This document shows positions 1 to 7,115 of a stretch of DNA of 17,201 nucleotides, piece by piece. How positions within the stretch are numbered: position 1 is the first letter of the stretch; every line of letters starts with the position of its first letter. Source of the DNA: Bacteroidota bacterium (GTDB lineage Bacteria; Bacteroidota; Bacteroidia; Flavobacteriales_F; PHOS-HE28); NCBI GenBank assembly GCA_023418095.1, contig JAEZDL010000264.1:1-17201 (forward strand), given 5' to 3'. Position numbers and translations under genes: made by a program. The notes below the pieces were generated by a model, which saw only the letters and a list, made by a program, of their open reading frames with translations, did not search any database and was not told the origin of the DNA.

Positions 1-16
1 TCTGATGTGTATACTA

Positions 17-58
17 GACTGACTCACGACTCCCGACTTCCATCTTCAGACTTCCGAC
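17..58 (-). repeat. Degenerate heptamer (7-bp) tandem array
   Basis: Read on the minus strand, this stretch splits exactly into six 7-base units: GTCGGAA, GTCTGAA, GATGGAA, GTCGGGA, GTCGTGA and GTCAGTC. The array starts inside the last codons of engB and supplies its stop codon, then continues downstream. The period is seen directly. A second period-7 array with a different word lies at 1488-1579. What it does is unknown. Confidence 0.65.
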
Positions 59-666
59 TGCAAATTCACTCCCTCAATGAACTCCAACACCTCATCTCGT
101 CCCTTATAATTCTCGCTCGATGTCACGAACATCAATGGCAAGTTCTCCCACGTCTTCTTCAACTCGCGCTTGAACTGCGCCACATTGCTCATCACCTGCG
201 GTTGGCCCAGCTTGTCGCTCTTGGTAAAGACGATCGCGAACGGGATCGAATTCTCGCCGAGCCACTGGATCATCTCCAGGTCGTTCTTCTGCGGATCGAG
301 CCGCGAATCCACCAGCAAAAACACCGTCTGAAGGTTCTCGCGTTCGCGCAGGTAAGTGTGGATCATTTCCTGCCACGCTGCGCGTTCGGTCTTGCTCACC
401 TTCGCAAAGCCATAGCCCGGCAGATCTGCCAGCATCCACGGCCGATCGCTCTTCAGCGTTCCTTCCACCCGGAAATGTTCCACATTGCGTGTCCGGCCCG
501 GCGTATTGCTCACCCGTGCCAGCTTGTTGATGTTACAAAGCATGTTGATCAGCGAGCTCTTGCCCACGTTGCTGCGCCCGATGAACGCATATTCCGGAAG
601 CGTCGGTTTGGGCCAATCCTTTTTCGATCGGCCGCTGCCCAGGTGTTCAGCCCGCAGCGATCGCAT
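46..666 (-). CDS. engB: EngB/YihA-type ribosome biogenesis GTP-binding protein
   Basis: This is a small P-loop GTPase of the TrmE-Era-EngA-EngB superfamily; family members act in the cytoplasm in assembly of the large ribosomal subunit. The 206-residue length fits the family. All the guanine-nucleotide motifs are visible: G1 GRSNVGKSS at residues 30-38, the switch-I segment TPGRTRN at 55-61, G3 DLPGYG at 81-86, G4 TKSDK at 148-152 and a G5-like TSS at 182-184. The ATG start at 666 gives the usual short N-terminal extension before G1. The start overlaps the end of the upstream hydrolase gene by 20 nt, so the two are probably cotranscribed and translationally coupled. The last codons (Q-S-E-V-stop) are made of heptamer-repeat sequence, so the extreme C-terminus may be strain-variable. 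Confidence 0.96.
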   Translation of the reverse strand: MRSLRAEHLGSGRSKKDWPKPTLPEYAFIGRSNVGKSSLINMLCNINKLARVSNTPGRTRNVEHFRVEGTLKSDRPWMLADLPGYGFAKVSKTERAAWQEMIHTYLRERENLQTVFLLVDSRLDPQKNDLEMIQWLGENSIPFAIVFTKSDKLGQPQVMSNVAQFKRELKKTWENLPLMFVTSSENYKGRDEVLEFIEGVNLQSEV

Positions 667-1447
667 GCTCTGCCGTGGCCGTGCCGAGTTGTTTCGCCAG
701 CCACTTTTCCAGGATCGCGTTGAATTCCTCCGGATGTTCCATCATCGCCGCATGGCCACATTTATCGATCCAATGCAGTTCACTGTTGGGAAGTAATTGA
801 TGGAACTCTTCTGCGACATGCGGTGGCGTAATGGTGTCCTGCCGGCCCCAGATCAGCAGCGTGGGCATGCGCAGCTTCGGGATCTCTTTTGCCATGTTGT
901 GGCGGATCGCGCTTTTCGCCAGTGAAAGGATCCTGATCAGCTTCGCCTTGTCGTTGATCGTTTCGTAACACTCCTCCACGAGCTCGTCCGTCGCGTGTTT
1001 CGGATCGTAGAAGGTTACCGCTACTTTTTCCTTGATGAAGACCTTGTCCTCGCGTCGCGGGAATCCACCGCCGAAGGCATTTTCATAAAGTCCACTGCTC
1101 CCAGTGAGCGTAAGCGTGCGGATCTTCTCCTGATGCCGGCTCGCGTACACCAGCGCCACATGTCCGCCAAGCGAATTGCCGATGATGTTGATCTCCCCGA
1201 AACCCTTGTGCTTTATGAACCGATCGAGAAAACGTGCGAGCTGATCCACGTTCGTGCTCAGCATCGGCATGCTGTACAACGGAAGCATCGGCACCACCAC
1301 GCGATACTTCGGCGTGAAATGATCGAACAGCGGCCCGAAGTTGCTCAGCGCCCCGAACAGCCCGTGTAGCAGGATCAGCACATGGCCTTCACCTTCCTCC
1401 AGGTAGCGGAACTCACCTTCTTCCTTCAGCGCTTTCTCTGTCGCCAT
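647..1447 (-). CDS. Alpha/beta-fold hydrolase
   Basis: A 266-residue serine hydrolase of the alpha/beta-hydrolase fold, predicted soluble and cytoplasmic because no signal peptide is seen. The oxyanion-hole HG motif is at residues 28-29 (LLHGLFG), the nucleophile elbow GNSLGG places Ser92, the acid is Asp204 in WGRQDTITPP, and the catalytic base is His232 in KCGHAAMMEHP. This complete triad supports activity, but the substrate (ester, C-C bond or lactone) cannot be read from sequence. The ATG at 1447 is preferred over an in-frame TTG at 1468, because that TTG lies inside the -7 promoter box. The gene is first of a two-gene unit with engB and overlaps it by 20 nt. Confidence 0.9.
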   Translation of the reverse strand: MATEKALKEEGEFRYLEEGEGHVLILLHGLFGALSNFGPLFDHFTPKYRVVVPMLPLYSMPMLSTNVDQLARFLDRFIKHKGFGEINIIGNSLGGHVALVYASRHQEKIRTLTLTGSSGLYENAFGGGFPRREDKVFIKEKVAVTFYDPKHATDELVEECYETINDKAKLIRILSLAKSAIRHNMAKEIPKLRMPTLLIWGRQDTITPPHVAEEFHQLLPNSELHWIDKCGHAAMMEHPEEFNAILEKWLAKQLGTATAEHAIAAG

Positions 1448-1465
1448 CGATCCACGCGGTCCGTC

Positions 1466-1473
1466 CAAAGGTA
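1466..1473 (-). promoter_or_regulatory. Bacteroidota-type -7 box for the hydrolase-engB unit
   Basis: On the minus strand this reads TACCTTTG, an 8/8 match to the Bacteroidota -7 consensus TAnnTTTG, and it ends 18 nt before the hydrolase ATG. A possible -33 ATTG lies 21 nt upstream inside the heptamer array. Transcription start is inferred a few bases downstream of the box. Confidence 0.6.
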
Positions 1474-1487
1474 GAAGAATGACCGGT

Positions 1488-1579
1488 CAATGATCAATAT
1501 CCAATATCAATGGCCAATGATCAAGTGAATGCGGGACACTTGGATATTGAGAGTTGATCATTGATCATTGGATATTTGG
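1488..1579. repeat. Inverted array of degenerate heptamers
   Basis: The left arm reads CAATGAT, CAATATC, CAATATC, AATGGC, CAATGAT, CAAGTG. After a 9-nt centre (1528-1536) the right arm is its inverted counterpart: CACTTG, GATATTG, AGAGTTG, ATCATTG, ATCATTG, then a GATATTTGG tail. The inner CAAGTG/CACTTG pair is a perfect 6-bp stem, and pairing continues imperfectly outward. It lies between divergent genes, next to the hydrolase promoter. The repeat is seen directly; any regulatory or recombination role is inference. Confidence 0.7.
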
Positions 1580-1590
1580 AATGAGGGCAT

Positions 1591-1679
1591 GCCCCTTCGC
1601 AAAGCCTCCGGGTCGCGCTCTCCCCTCCAAGTCCGCGCTCGTTCCTCGCTTGCGGGCTTTCCGGTCCGATCGCTCACGC
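1591..1679 (-). repeat. Dispersed intergenic repeat, copy A
   Basis: On the minus strand the core at 1653-1679 contains CGGAAAGCCCG and matches the core of copy B (4481-4507) at 23 of 27 positions. Further along the minus strand a second half-site (GGAGGGGAGAGCGCG) follows, giving a two-part element. The shared core is seen directly. From memory, similar GGA..CGGAAAGCCCG words recur between genes in Bacteroidota genomes, but this was not checked here. It sits in the divergent region upstream of the first Wzi-like gene. Confidence 0.55.
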
Positions 1680-1705
1680 ACTTCCGCCGTTCCCCTTGAT
1701 CCACG

Positions 1706-1713
1706 TACCTTTC
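1706..1713 (+). promoter_or_regulatory. Probable -7 box for the first Wzi-like gene
   Basis: TACCTTTC matches TAnnTTTG at 7 of 8 positions and lies 22 nt before the TTG start at 1736. No convincing -33 TTTG was found at the expected distance. Confidence 0.35.
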
Positions 1714-1735
1714 GGGCCCACCAGGCCGCCCGCTC

Positions 1736-3346
1736 TTGCCATTCCTTCGCCTGATCCCATTGCTGTTGCTTTCGCTCTTCGCCGGAGCGATCGGTTCCGT
1801 GCATGGGCAGCACAACAACGTTCCGCTCAACCGCGACATCTACAACGACGTGGAACGCACGGCCGCAACGCGCAACAGCCGCATCCATTCCGGGCTGAAG
1901 CCGATCCTGGAAAGCCGCGCCGATCTGTTTGATGTGCTGGGCTATCGGATCGATTCTTCAAAGTACTATTTCTGGTACACCGAGAAACTTTTCCGAGATC
2001 ATCTGCTCTCTGTGAAAGGCGAGGATTTCATGCTCGCGCTGGATCTGCTTTTCCGATTCGAAATGGGGCACGATTTCGGCGATCAGACCTTGTTCCCAGA
2101 TACGGTGCGTTTCCATCACAACACGCGCGGCATCCGTATAAAAGGCGATATCGGCAAGCGGTTCTCGTTCGAGACGATGTTCCACGAAAGCCAGACCACG
2201 TTGCCGCAATACCTCTTTCTTCGATCGCTTAGCCAGGGGGTGATCTCGGGACAGGGAAGGATCAAGCGCGATGGCTGGAAGCGGCTTGATTTCGGTTGGT
2301 CGCAGGCAGTGCTGAGCTTCGCGGCGGCGAAATGGGCTAACATTCAATTGGGACATGGCCGCCATTTCGTTGGACATGGATACCGATCGATGTTGCTGAG
2401 CGATCATGCGGTCGCGGCGCCTTACCTGAAATTCAGTTTCATCACCAACAGCAGATGGTTGCAGTACAGCACATGGCACACCAAGCTGCAACATGGCACG
2501 CTTCAATCCGATCGGCTTCCCACGGGAACGCCGGGTGAAACGCTCTTCTATTGGAAACGGGCGAAGTTCAACCACTTGAGCATTTCGATCGGGAGCTTCG
2601 ACCTGGGGCTTTTCGAAAGCACGATCTTCCGAAACATCGACAGTACAGGCGTGCGCGAATTCGATCCGCTGGAACTGAACCCGGTGATCGGGATCAATAC
2701 ACTGATGAACGGTTTTGATGGTGAATACAAGTCGTTGGTGGGTGCCGATCTGCGCGTGAAGGTGACCAACAAGATCTATGTGTACGGTCAATTTGCCACC
2801 GATGATCCCGATCGGGAACGCTATTCGTACCAGGCCGGGCTCCGGATCTTCGATCTTATCCGCCGCGATATCCATTTTCAGCTTGAGTACAATGCGGCAA
2901 CAGCATTCATGTACACCGATTCGCCGGAACAGATGTCGTACATGCACCTCGGACTTCCGCTCGCGCACCCCATGGGATCGAACTTCGAGGAGATCGTCGC
3001 GATCGCCGATCTGGGGTTGGATCGGTGGCGGCTACAGTTGAAAGGGAATCTTGGTACGTACAACCTCGCACCATTGCTCGAGGATGGAACGATCGATGCC
3101 ACGGCCAATGTGGGCAGCGATCTGCGAAAGCCGGATGTAACGGGAACGCCGGAGAAGCAACCGCGCGTACTGGAGCACACGTACATGGATGTGAACCTGT
3201 CATATCTCTTCAATCCGAAGATCAACATGCGGGCGATAGCCGGTGTTTCGCGACGGGATCTGCCCACAACATCCGATGCGCAACAGAGCACATACGTGTA
3301 TCTCGCACTCACCACCGGTTTATTCAACCGCTATTACGACTACTGA
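1736..3346 (+). CDS. Capsule assembly Wzi-like outer-membrane protein (first copy)
   Basis: A 536-residue predicted outer-membrane beta-barrel of the Wzi capsule-assembly family, whose members bind surface polysaccharide at the outer membrane. The N-terminus is a signal peptide (PLLLLSLFAGAIG, with cleavage likely near residue 24, before QHNN). The remainder has alternating aromatic and charged strands typical of barrels. It shares clear blocks with the Wzi-like gene at 4594: GHGYRSMLLS at residues 213-222 and LPLAHPMGSN from about residue 407. The frame is closed by a TGA at 1697 and holds no ATG before the signal peptide, so TTG at 1736 is taken as the start. The next gene begins 3 nt after the stop. 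Some flavobacterial relatives carry the gliding-protein name RemB; that name is not supported further here. Confidence 0.82.
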   Translation: MPFLRLIPLLLLSLFAGAIGSVHGQHNNVPLNRDIYNDVERTAATRNSRIHSGLKPILESRADLFDVLGYRIDSSKYYFWYTEKLFRDHLLSVKGEDFMLALDLLFRFEMGHDFGDQTLFPDTVRFHHNTRGIRIKGDIGKRFSFETMFHESQTTLPQYLFLRSLSQGVISGQGRIKRDGWKRLDFGWSQAVLSFAAAKWANIQLGHGRHFVGHGYRSMLLSDHAVAAPYLKFSFITNSRWLQYSTWHTKLQHGTLQSDRLPTGTPGETLFYWKRAKFNHLSISIGSFDLGLFESTIFRNIDSTGVREFDPLELNPVIGINTLMNGFDGEYKSLVGADLRVKVTNKIYVYGQFATDDPDRERYSYQAGLRIFDLIRRDIHFQLEYNAATAFMYTDSPEQMSYMHLGLPLAHPMGSNFEEIVAIADLGLDRWRLQLKGNLGTYNLAPLLEDGTIDATANVGSDLRKPDVTGTPEKQPRVLEHTYMDVNLSYLFNPKINMRAIAGVSRRDLPTTSDAQQSTYVYLALTTGLFNRYYDY

Positions 3347-3349
3347 TCG

Positions 3350-4465
3350 GTGAAAGAGCACGGTTACATATTACTGCTTGGCTTCTTCACTTCGTTCTTC
3401 GTAGTGCTTTTCACCATGCCATCACTGATCAAGGTGGCGCGCATGAAACACCTGGTGGATGAGCCATCGGAGGAGAGAAAGCTGCACCAGCGCAGCATTC
3501 CCACGATCGGTGGGATCATCATCTTCGCGGCGATCATCTTCTCCTATGCGCTCTGGTTCCCGCAGGGATCGCTGATCGGGCGGGGACAGGTGGATTATTT
3601 CGGCATGTACAAGGCGATGGGCGCGGCCTACAAGGATTTCAAATTCGTGATCGCCGCCATGATCCTGCTTTTCTTCATTGGCGTGAAGGATGATATCATC
3701 GGCTTCTCTCCGGTGAAGAAACTCGTTGGCCACATGATAGTGGGTTACATCATCGTGGTGATGGCCAACATCCGGATCACCGATATGCACGGGGTTTTCG
3801 GTGTGTACGAACTGCCGGAATACATGAGTATCGCGTTCTCTTTCTTCGTGTACGTGGTGCTGGTGAACGCGTTCAACCTGATCGATGGCGTGGACGGGCT
3901 TGCGGGCGGGATCGGGTTGATCGCAGCGCTTGCTTACGGCATGTGGCTTTACATGGCGGGCGATATCGCCCTTTCGCTGCTCGCCTTCGTGCTCGCCGGT
4001 GCGCTTATCGCTTTCCTCATCTTCAATTTCCATCCGGCGCGGATCTTTATGGGCGACAGTGGATCGCTGATGATCGGTGCGATCATAGCGGTGCTCGCCA
4101 TGCGCATCGTGGATCACGATACTTCGCGTATGCCGGCCTACCTGCGGATGATCCCAACGCCGGTGTTCGCCATGGCTGTGATCGCATATCCGCTGGTGGA
4201 TACGCTGCGCGTGTTCGTGTACCGCATGGCGCGCGGGCTTTCACCGTTCACCGCGGATCGGAACCACATCCATCACCGTTTGCTTGGGCTGGGGCTGGGA
4301 CACCGCGGAACTGTTGGTGTGCTTTACATCTATGCGGTGATCGTGATCGGGTTAAGCTTGATCACGCGCAAATGGCACCCGAACGTGGGTTTGATGGTGA
4401 TGGGAATAACCGCGTTCGTGCTGGCGATGCTGCCATTCGCGATCCCGAAACGCCGCGAGCAATGA
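3350..4465 (+). CDS. wecA: WecA/TagO-type undecaprenyl-phosphate sugar-1-phosphate transferase
   Basis: A 371-residue polytopic inner-membrane enzyme of the MraY/WecA/TagO family. It transfers a sugar-1-phosphate (GlcNAc-1-P in WecA) from a UDP-sugar to undecaprenyl phosphate, which starts a lipid-linked glycan. Family motifs are present: NLIDGVDGLAGG from residue 176 (Asp179 and Asp182), the catalytic-loop MGDSGS at 234-239, and NHIHHRLL at 305-312. The last motif points to the WecA/TagO branch rather than MraY. About ten hydrophobic segments are visible. The start is a GTG 3 nt after the preceding stop, and it is needed to keep the first membrane helix. The sugar used is unknown. Position between two Wzi-like genes supports a role in envelope or capsule glycan. 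Confidence 0.92.
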   Translation: MKEHGYILLLGFFTSFFVVLFTMPSLIKVARMKHLVDEPSEERKLHQRSIPTIGGIIIFAAIIFSYALWFPQGSLIGRGQVDYFGMYKAMGAAYKDFKFVIAAMILLFFIGVKDDIIGFSPVKKLVGHMIVGYIIVVMANIRITDMHGVFGVYELPEYMSIAFSFFVYVVLVNAFNLIDGVDGLAGGIGLIAALAYGMWLYMAGDIALSLLAFVLAGALIAFLIFNFHPARIFMGDSGSLMIGAIIAVLAMRIVDHDTSRMPAYLRMIPTPVFAMAVIAYPLVDTLRVFVYRMARGLSPFTADRNHIHHRLLGLGLGHRGTVGVLYIYAVIVIGLSLITRKWHPNVGLMVMGITAFVLAMLPFAIPKRREQ

Positions 4466-4480
4466 TGTTGCGTGAAGGTC

Positions 4481-4560
4481 GCGTGAAGGATAGGAGCGGA
4501 AAGCCCGGAGCGCAGCGAGGATCTGCAGCCCTTCGACTTCGCCCAGGACAAGCTCCCGGC
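4481..4560 (+). repeat. Dispersed intergenic repeat, copy B
   Basis: The core at 4481-4507 (GCGTGA..GAT.GGA.CGGAAAGCCCG) matches copy A at 23 of 27 positions, in the opposite orientation on the chromosome. Here the second half differs from copy A and runs into CCCTTCGACTTCGCCC and GGACAAGCTCC, which resemble another short repeat family with TTCGAC words. The element begins 15 nt after the stop of the transferase gene and fills most of the gap to the second Wzi-like gene. Confidence 0.5.
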
Positions 4561-4572
4561 CTGAACCCGCCT

Positions 4573-4589
4573 TCGACAACTATTGTCGA
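4573..4589 (+). other. Short perfect hairpin just before the second Wzi-like start
   Basis: TCGACAA and TTGTCGA are perfect 7-bp arms around a 3-nt CTA loop, ending 4 nt before the ATG at 4594. In RNA this would place a stem on the ribosome-binding region. It could equally be an operator or part of the neighbouring repeat. No T tract follows, so it is not a terminator. Confidence 0.45.
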
Positions 4590-4593
4590 TCGA

Positions 4594-6186
4594 ATGCGGG
4601 GGCACGCCCAACTTCTTTTCTTCTTCTTTCTGTTGAATTCGATCGCAGTTGCGCAGAACGGTTTTCTACCGCTGAGCCGTGAAGTGGAGCGACCTTTCGC
4701 CGATCGGCTGTACTGGCACAAGACGGATTTCCATACATCGATACGGCCTTACCGGCAGCGTGAAGTGAACGCGGTGACCGGGAATGACACGCTGTGTGAT
4801 CCGATCTGGCCGGATATCGATCGGCTGGCAGCTCCCGATCGAAAATTCCGGATCGGTCCGTTGATCGATATTTCTGCTGGTCTTCAACCGGGGGCCTACC
4901 GGCCGTTCATTTACCGCGGCGGCGCTGGCCTGTGGGCCGATCTTGATGTGGGTGAACGATTGAATTTCCATGTGGATGGACAAGGTTGGAATCAGCGCTT
5001 TCCCGACTATTTGACGAATTATATCTGGGCAACGCAGGTCACGCCAGGCGAAGGATATGCTTACGGCGAAGCGCCGAACTATACGCATTACGACTGGAAC
5101 GCTCATGTGAGCTGGGATCCCGGGAAGTATTTCAACATCACTGCGGGTCGTGGCCGGAATTTCTTTGGCGAAGGATACCGATCGCTGATGCTGAGCAACG
5201 AAGCGCAAGGCTATCCGTACCTGCGGATCACCACCACGATCTGGAAGGTGAAGTATGTGAATCTGTACGCCATGATGGACGACTATCGCGGCGGCGTCGG
5301 TGACGATCAGCCAAATTTTCGGCGGAAATACGCAGCGATGCATTATCTCTCCTGGAATGCGATCCCGCGGTTGAACGTTTCGCTTTTCGAAGCGATCGTC
5401 TTCGATCCGGGCAGCGAGAAATATCCGCGCGGCTTCGACATGCATTACTTGAATCCGGTGATCTTCTACCGTCCGGTGGAATTCCACACCGGCTCGCCGG
5501 ACAATGCGTTGATCGGTGTTTCAGTGAACGGAAAGGTGGGCCGGAATACGATGCTCTATTCGCAGTTCGTGATGGATGAATTCCTGATGTATCATGTGCG
5601 TAATGGCACCGGTTGGTACGCCAACAAGCAGGCCCTGCAGTTCGGTGCGGTGGCGCGGAATGCCTTCAAGATCGATGGGTTGACGCTTCGTGGTGAATGG
5701 AACTATGTCCGCCCCTTCATGTACACGCACATCAACAACATTCAGAACTATGCGCACTTCGGGCAGCCGCTGGCGCATCCCTTCGGATCGAACGTACATG
5801 AGCTGATCGGACACGCGGATCTGGATCGGGGCAAGTTCCTGTACAGCGTGCGCACAAGCGTGGCGTTGATGGGGGCTGACAGCGTGGACAGTTATGGCAA
5901 CAACATCTTCAGGCCTGATTCCGATCGGCCGAAGCAGCCGGATGGGCGGTACTATGATCTGGGTTACTACCATGGTCACCATGATCCGATCACGTTGATC
6001 CATGGAGAACTCCGTGCAGGTTACCTGTTGGATCGGAACACGGGAACGCGGCTGGAAGTTTCATATCTCTTCCGATCGGATACGGATGGGAACGGCACCT
6101 CTGTGGCCAATATCTTCCGGGTAGGCATCAACTGCTACTTCCGCGACCGCTACCCGGAACAGGAAGTTCGTTATTACCTGGAGTAG
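4594..6186 (+). CDS. Capsule assembly Wzi-like outer-membrane protein (second copy)
   Basis: A 530-residue paralogue of the protein encoded at 1736. The ATG at 4594 is followed by a hydrophobic signal peptide (HAQLLFFFFLLNSIAVAQ). The frame is open much further upstream, but that stretch overlaps the transferase gene and the repeat, so the longer version is rejected. Blocks shared with the first copy are GEGYRSLMLS at residues 192-201, a LFEA..F and LNPVI pair in the middle, and GQPLAHPFGSN from residue 390. The Wzi family binds capsular polysaccharide at the outer membrane; the polymer here is unknown. No TAnnTTTG box was found in the gap before it, so read-through from the upstream genes is likely. 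A 7-bp hairpin precedes its start. Confidence 0.83.
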   Translation: MRGHAQLLFFFFLLNSIAVAQNGFLPLSREVERPFADRLYWHKTDFHTSIRPYRQREVNAVTGNDTLCDPIWPDIDRLAAPDRKFRIGPLIDISAGLQPGAYRPFIYRGGAGLWADLDVGERLNFHVDGQGWNQRFPDYLTNYIWATQVTPGEGYAYGEAPNYTHYDWNAHVSWDPGKYFNITAGRGRNFFGEGYRSLMLSNEAQGYPYLRITTTIWKVKYVNLYAMMDDYRGGVGDDQPNFRRKYAAMHYLSWNAIPRLNVSLFEAIVFDPGSEKYPRGFDMHYLNPVIFYRPVEFHTGSPDNALIGVSVNGKVGRNTMLYSQFVMDEFLMYHVRNGTGWYANKQALQFGAVARNAFKIDGLTLRGEWNYVRPFMYTHINNIQNYAHFGQPLAHPFGSNVHELIGHADLDRGKFLYSVRTSVALMGADSVDSYGNNIFRPDSDRPKQPDGRYYDLGYYHGHHDPITLIHGELRAGYLLDRNTGTRLEVSYLFRSDTDGNGTSVANIFRVGINCYFRDRYPEQEVRYYLE

Positions 6187-6203
6187 AATTGTGAAATGAA
6201 CGA

Positions 6204-6211
6204 TACTTTTG
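6204..6211 (+). promoter_or_regulatory. -7 box for the ctaB-cox operon
   Basis: TACTTTTG is an 8/8 match to TAnnTTTG. It ends only 7 nt before the proposed TTG start of ctaB, so the inferred transcript would have a leader of a few bases at most. A TTG lies 12 nt upstream, closer than the usual -33 spacing. Confidence 0.6.
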
Positions 6212-6218
6212 CGGCGCC

Positions 6219-7115
6219 TTGAGCCGATCGAACGCATATGCGGCGGTACTCTCGCCGATCTCACGAGCGAAGGAATACGCGGTACTCTTCAAGCTCCGGC
6301 TCGCTTCACTCGTTGTAATAAGTGCGGTGCTCGGGTATCTGCTCGGCATCCCGGAAGGCATGTTCACCTGGAGCGGTGTGATCATGCTCACGATCGCTGG
6401 AACGCTTCTCACTGGAGCATCCAACGCATTGAACCAGGTGATCGAGATCCAGCAGGATGGGTTGATGTCGCGCACGCAGGACCGGCCCTTGGTGAAAGGT
6501 TCGATCGGGCCGGCCGAAGCCGTGATCGCGGCGTTCATCGCTGGTGGTATCGCCACATTGATGCTCTGGCTGAAGTTCGGGCCGCTTACGAGCATTCTCG
6601 GTTTCCTTTCACTCTTCATGTATGTGGCTTTTTACACGCCGCTGAAGAAGCATTCGTCTTGGGCGGTGTTCGTCGGTGCCTTCCCGGGCGCTTTCCCACC
6701 GATGTTGGGCTATGTGGCTGCGACCGGTCATTTCGATCTTGGTCCCGGACTTTTGTTCGCCATGCAGTTCATCTGGCAGTTCCCGCATTTCTGGGCGATC
6801 GCCTGGGTGTTGCACGATGATTACAAAAAGGCGGGTTATCATCTTCTGCCTTCGAGAACCGGCCGTGATGGAAGCAGTGCTTTTCTGATCCTTCTTTACA
6901 CCTTCATGGTGATCCCAGCGGGAATGCTTCCATGGGTGTTCGATCTCACCGGCTGGATCTCCATGGTGATCGCCGTGCTCGCCGGAGCATTAATGCTGGT
7001 GCCTGCGCTGAAACTGTATTTCACGCGTGATAAGGCCGATGCACGAAAGCTGATGTTCGCCAGTTTCATCTACCTGCCGGTGGTGCAGATCGCCTACGTT
7101 CTCGATCGCCTATGA
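6219..7115 (+). CDS. ctaB: Protoheme IX farnesyltransferase (heme O synthase)
   Basis: A 298-residue UbiA-superfamily membrane prenyltransferase that converts protoheme to heme O, the precursor of heme A for aa3-type oxidases. The first prenyl-diphosphate motif is N72-Q-V-I-E76-I-Q-Q-D80 followed by GLMSRTQDRPL; the second conserved block is DDYKKAGYHLLP from residue 200. About eight to nine hydrophobic helices are visible. In the first motif the first acidic position is Glu, and a middle position that is Asp in the E. coli protein is Gln; the final Asp is kept. There is no in-frame ATG before the first helix, so TTG at 6219 is chosen. Its stop overlaps the next start by 4 nt (ATGA). It heads the oxidase block although the preceding gene is envelope-related. 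Confidence 0.93.
   Translation: MSRSNAYAAVLSPISRAKEYAVLFKLRLASLVVISAVLGYLLGIPEGMFTWSGVIMLTIAGTLLTGASNALNQVIEIQQDGLMSRTQDRPLVKGSIGPAEAVIAAFIAGGIATLMLWLKFGPLTSILGFLSLFMYVAFYTPLKKHSSWAVFVGAFPGAFPPMLGYVAATGHFDLGPGLLFAMQFIWQFPHFWAIAWVLHDDYKKAGYHLLPSRTGRDGSSAFLILLYTFMVIPAGMLPWVFDLTGWISMVIAVLAGALMLVPALKLYFTRDKADARKLMFASFIYLPVVQIAYVLDRL

Noticed and set aside
1448..1468. TTG start at 1468 for the hydrolase
   Set aside because: The TTG is part of the TACCTTTG -7 box; the ATG at 1447 is the natural start.
1958..2968. 336-codon minus-strand open frame
   Set aside because: Antisense to the first Wzi-like gene, which has a signal peptide and paralogue blocks; the shadow has neither.
3943..4593. Long N-terminal extension of the second Wzi-like protein
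   Set aside because: The extra 217 codons overlap the transferase gene and repeat DNA; the ATG at 4594 is followed directly by a good signal peptide.
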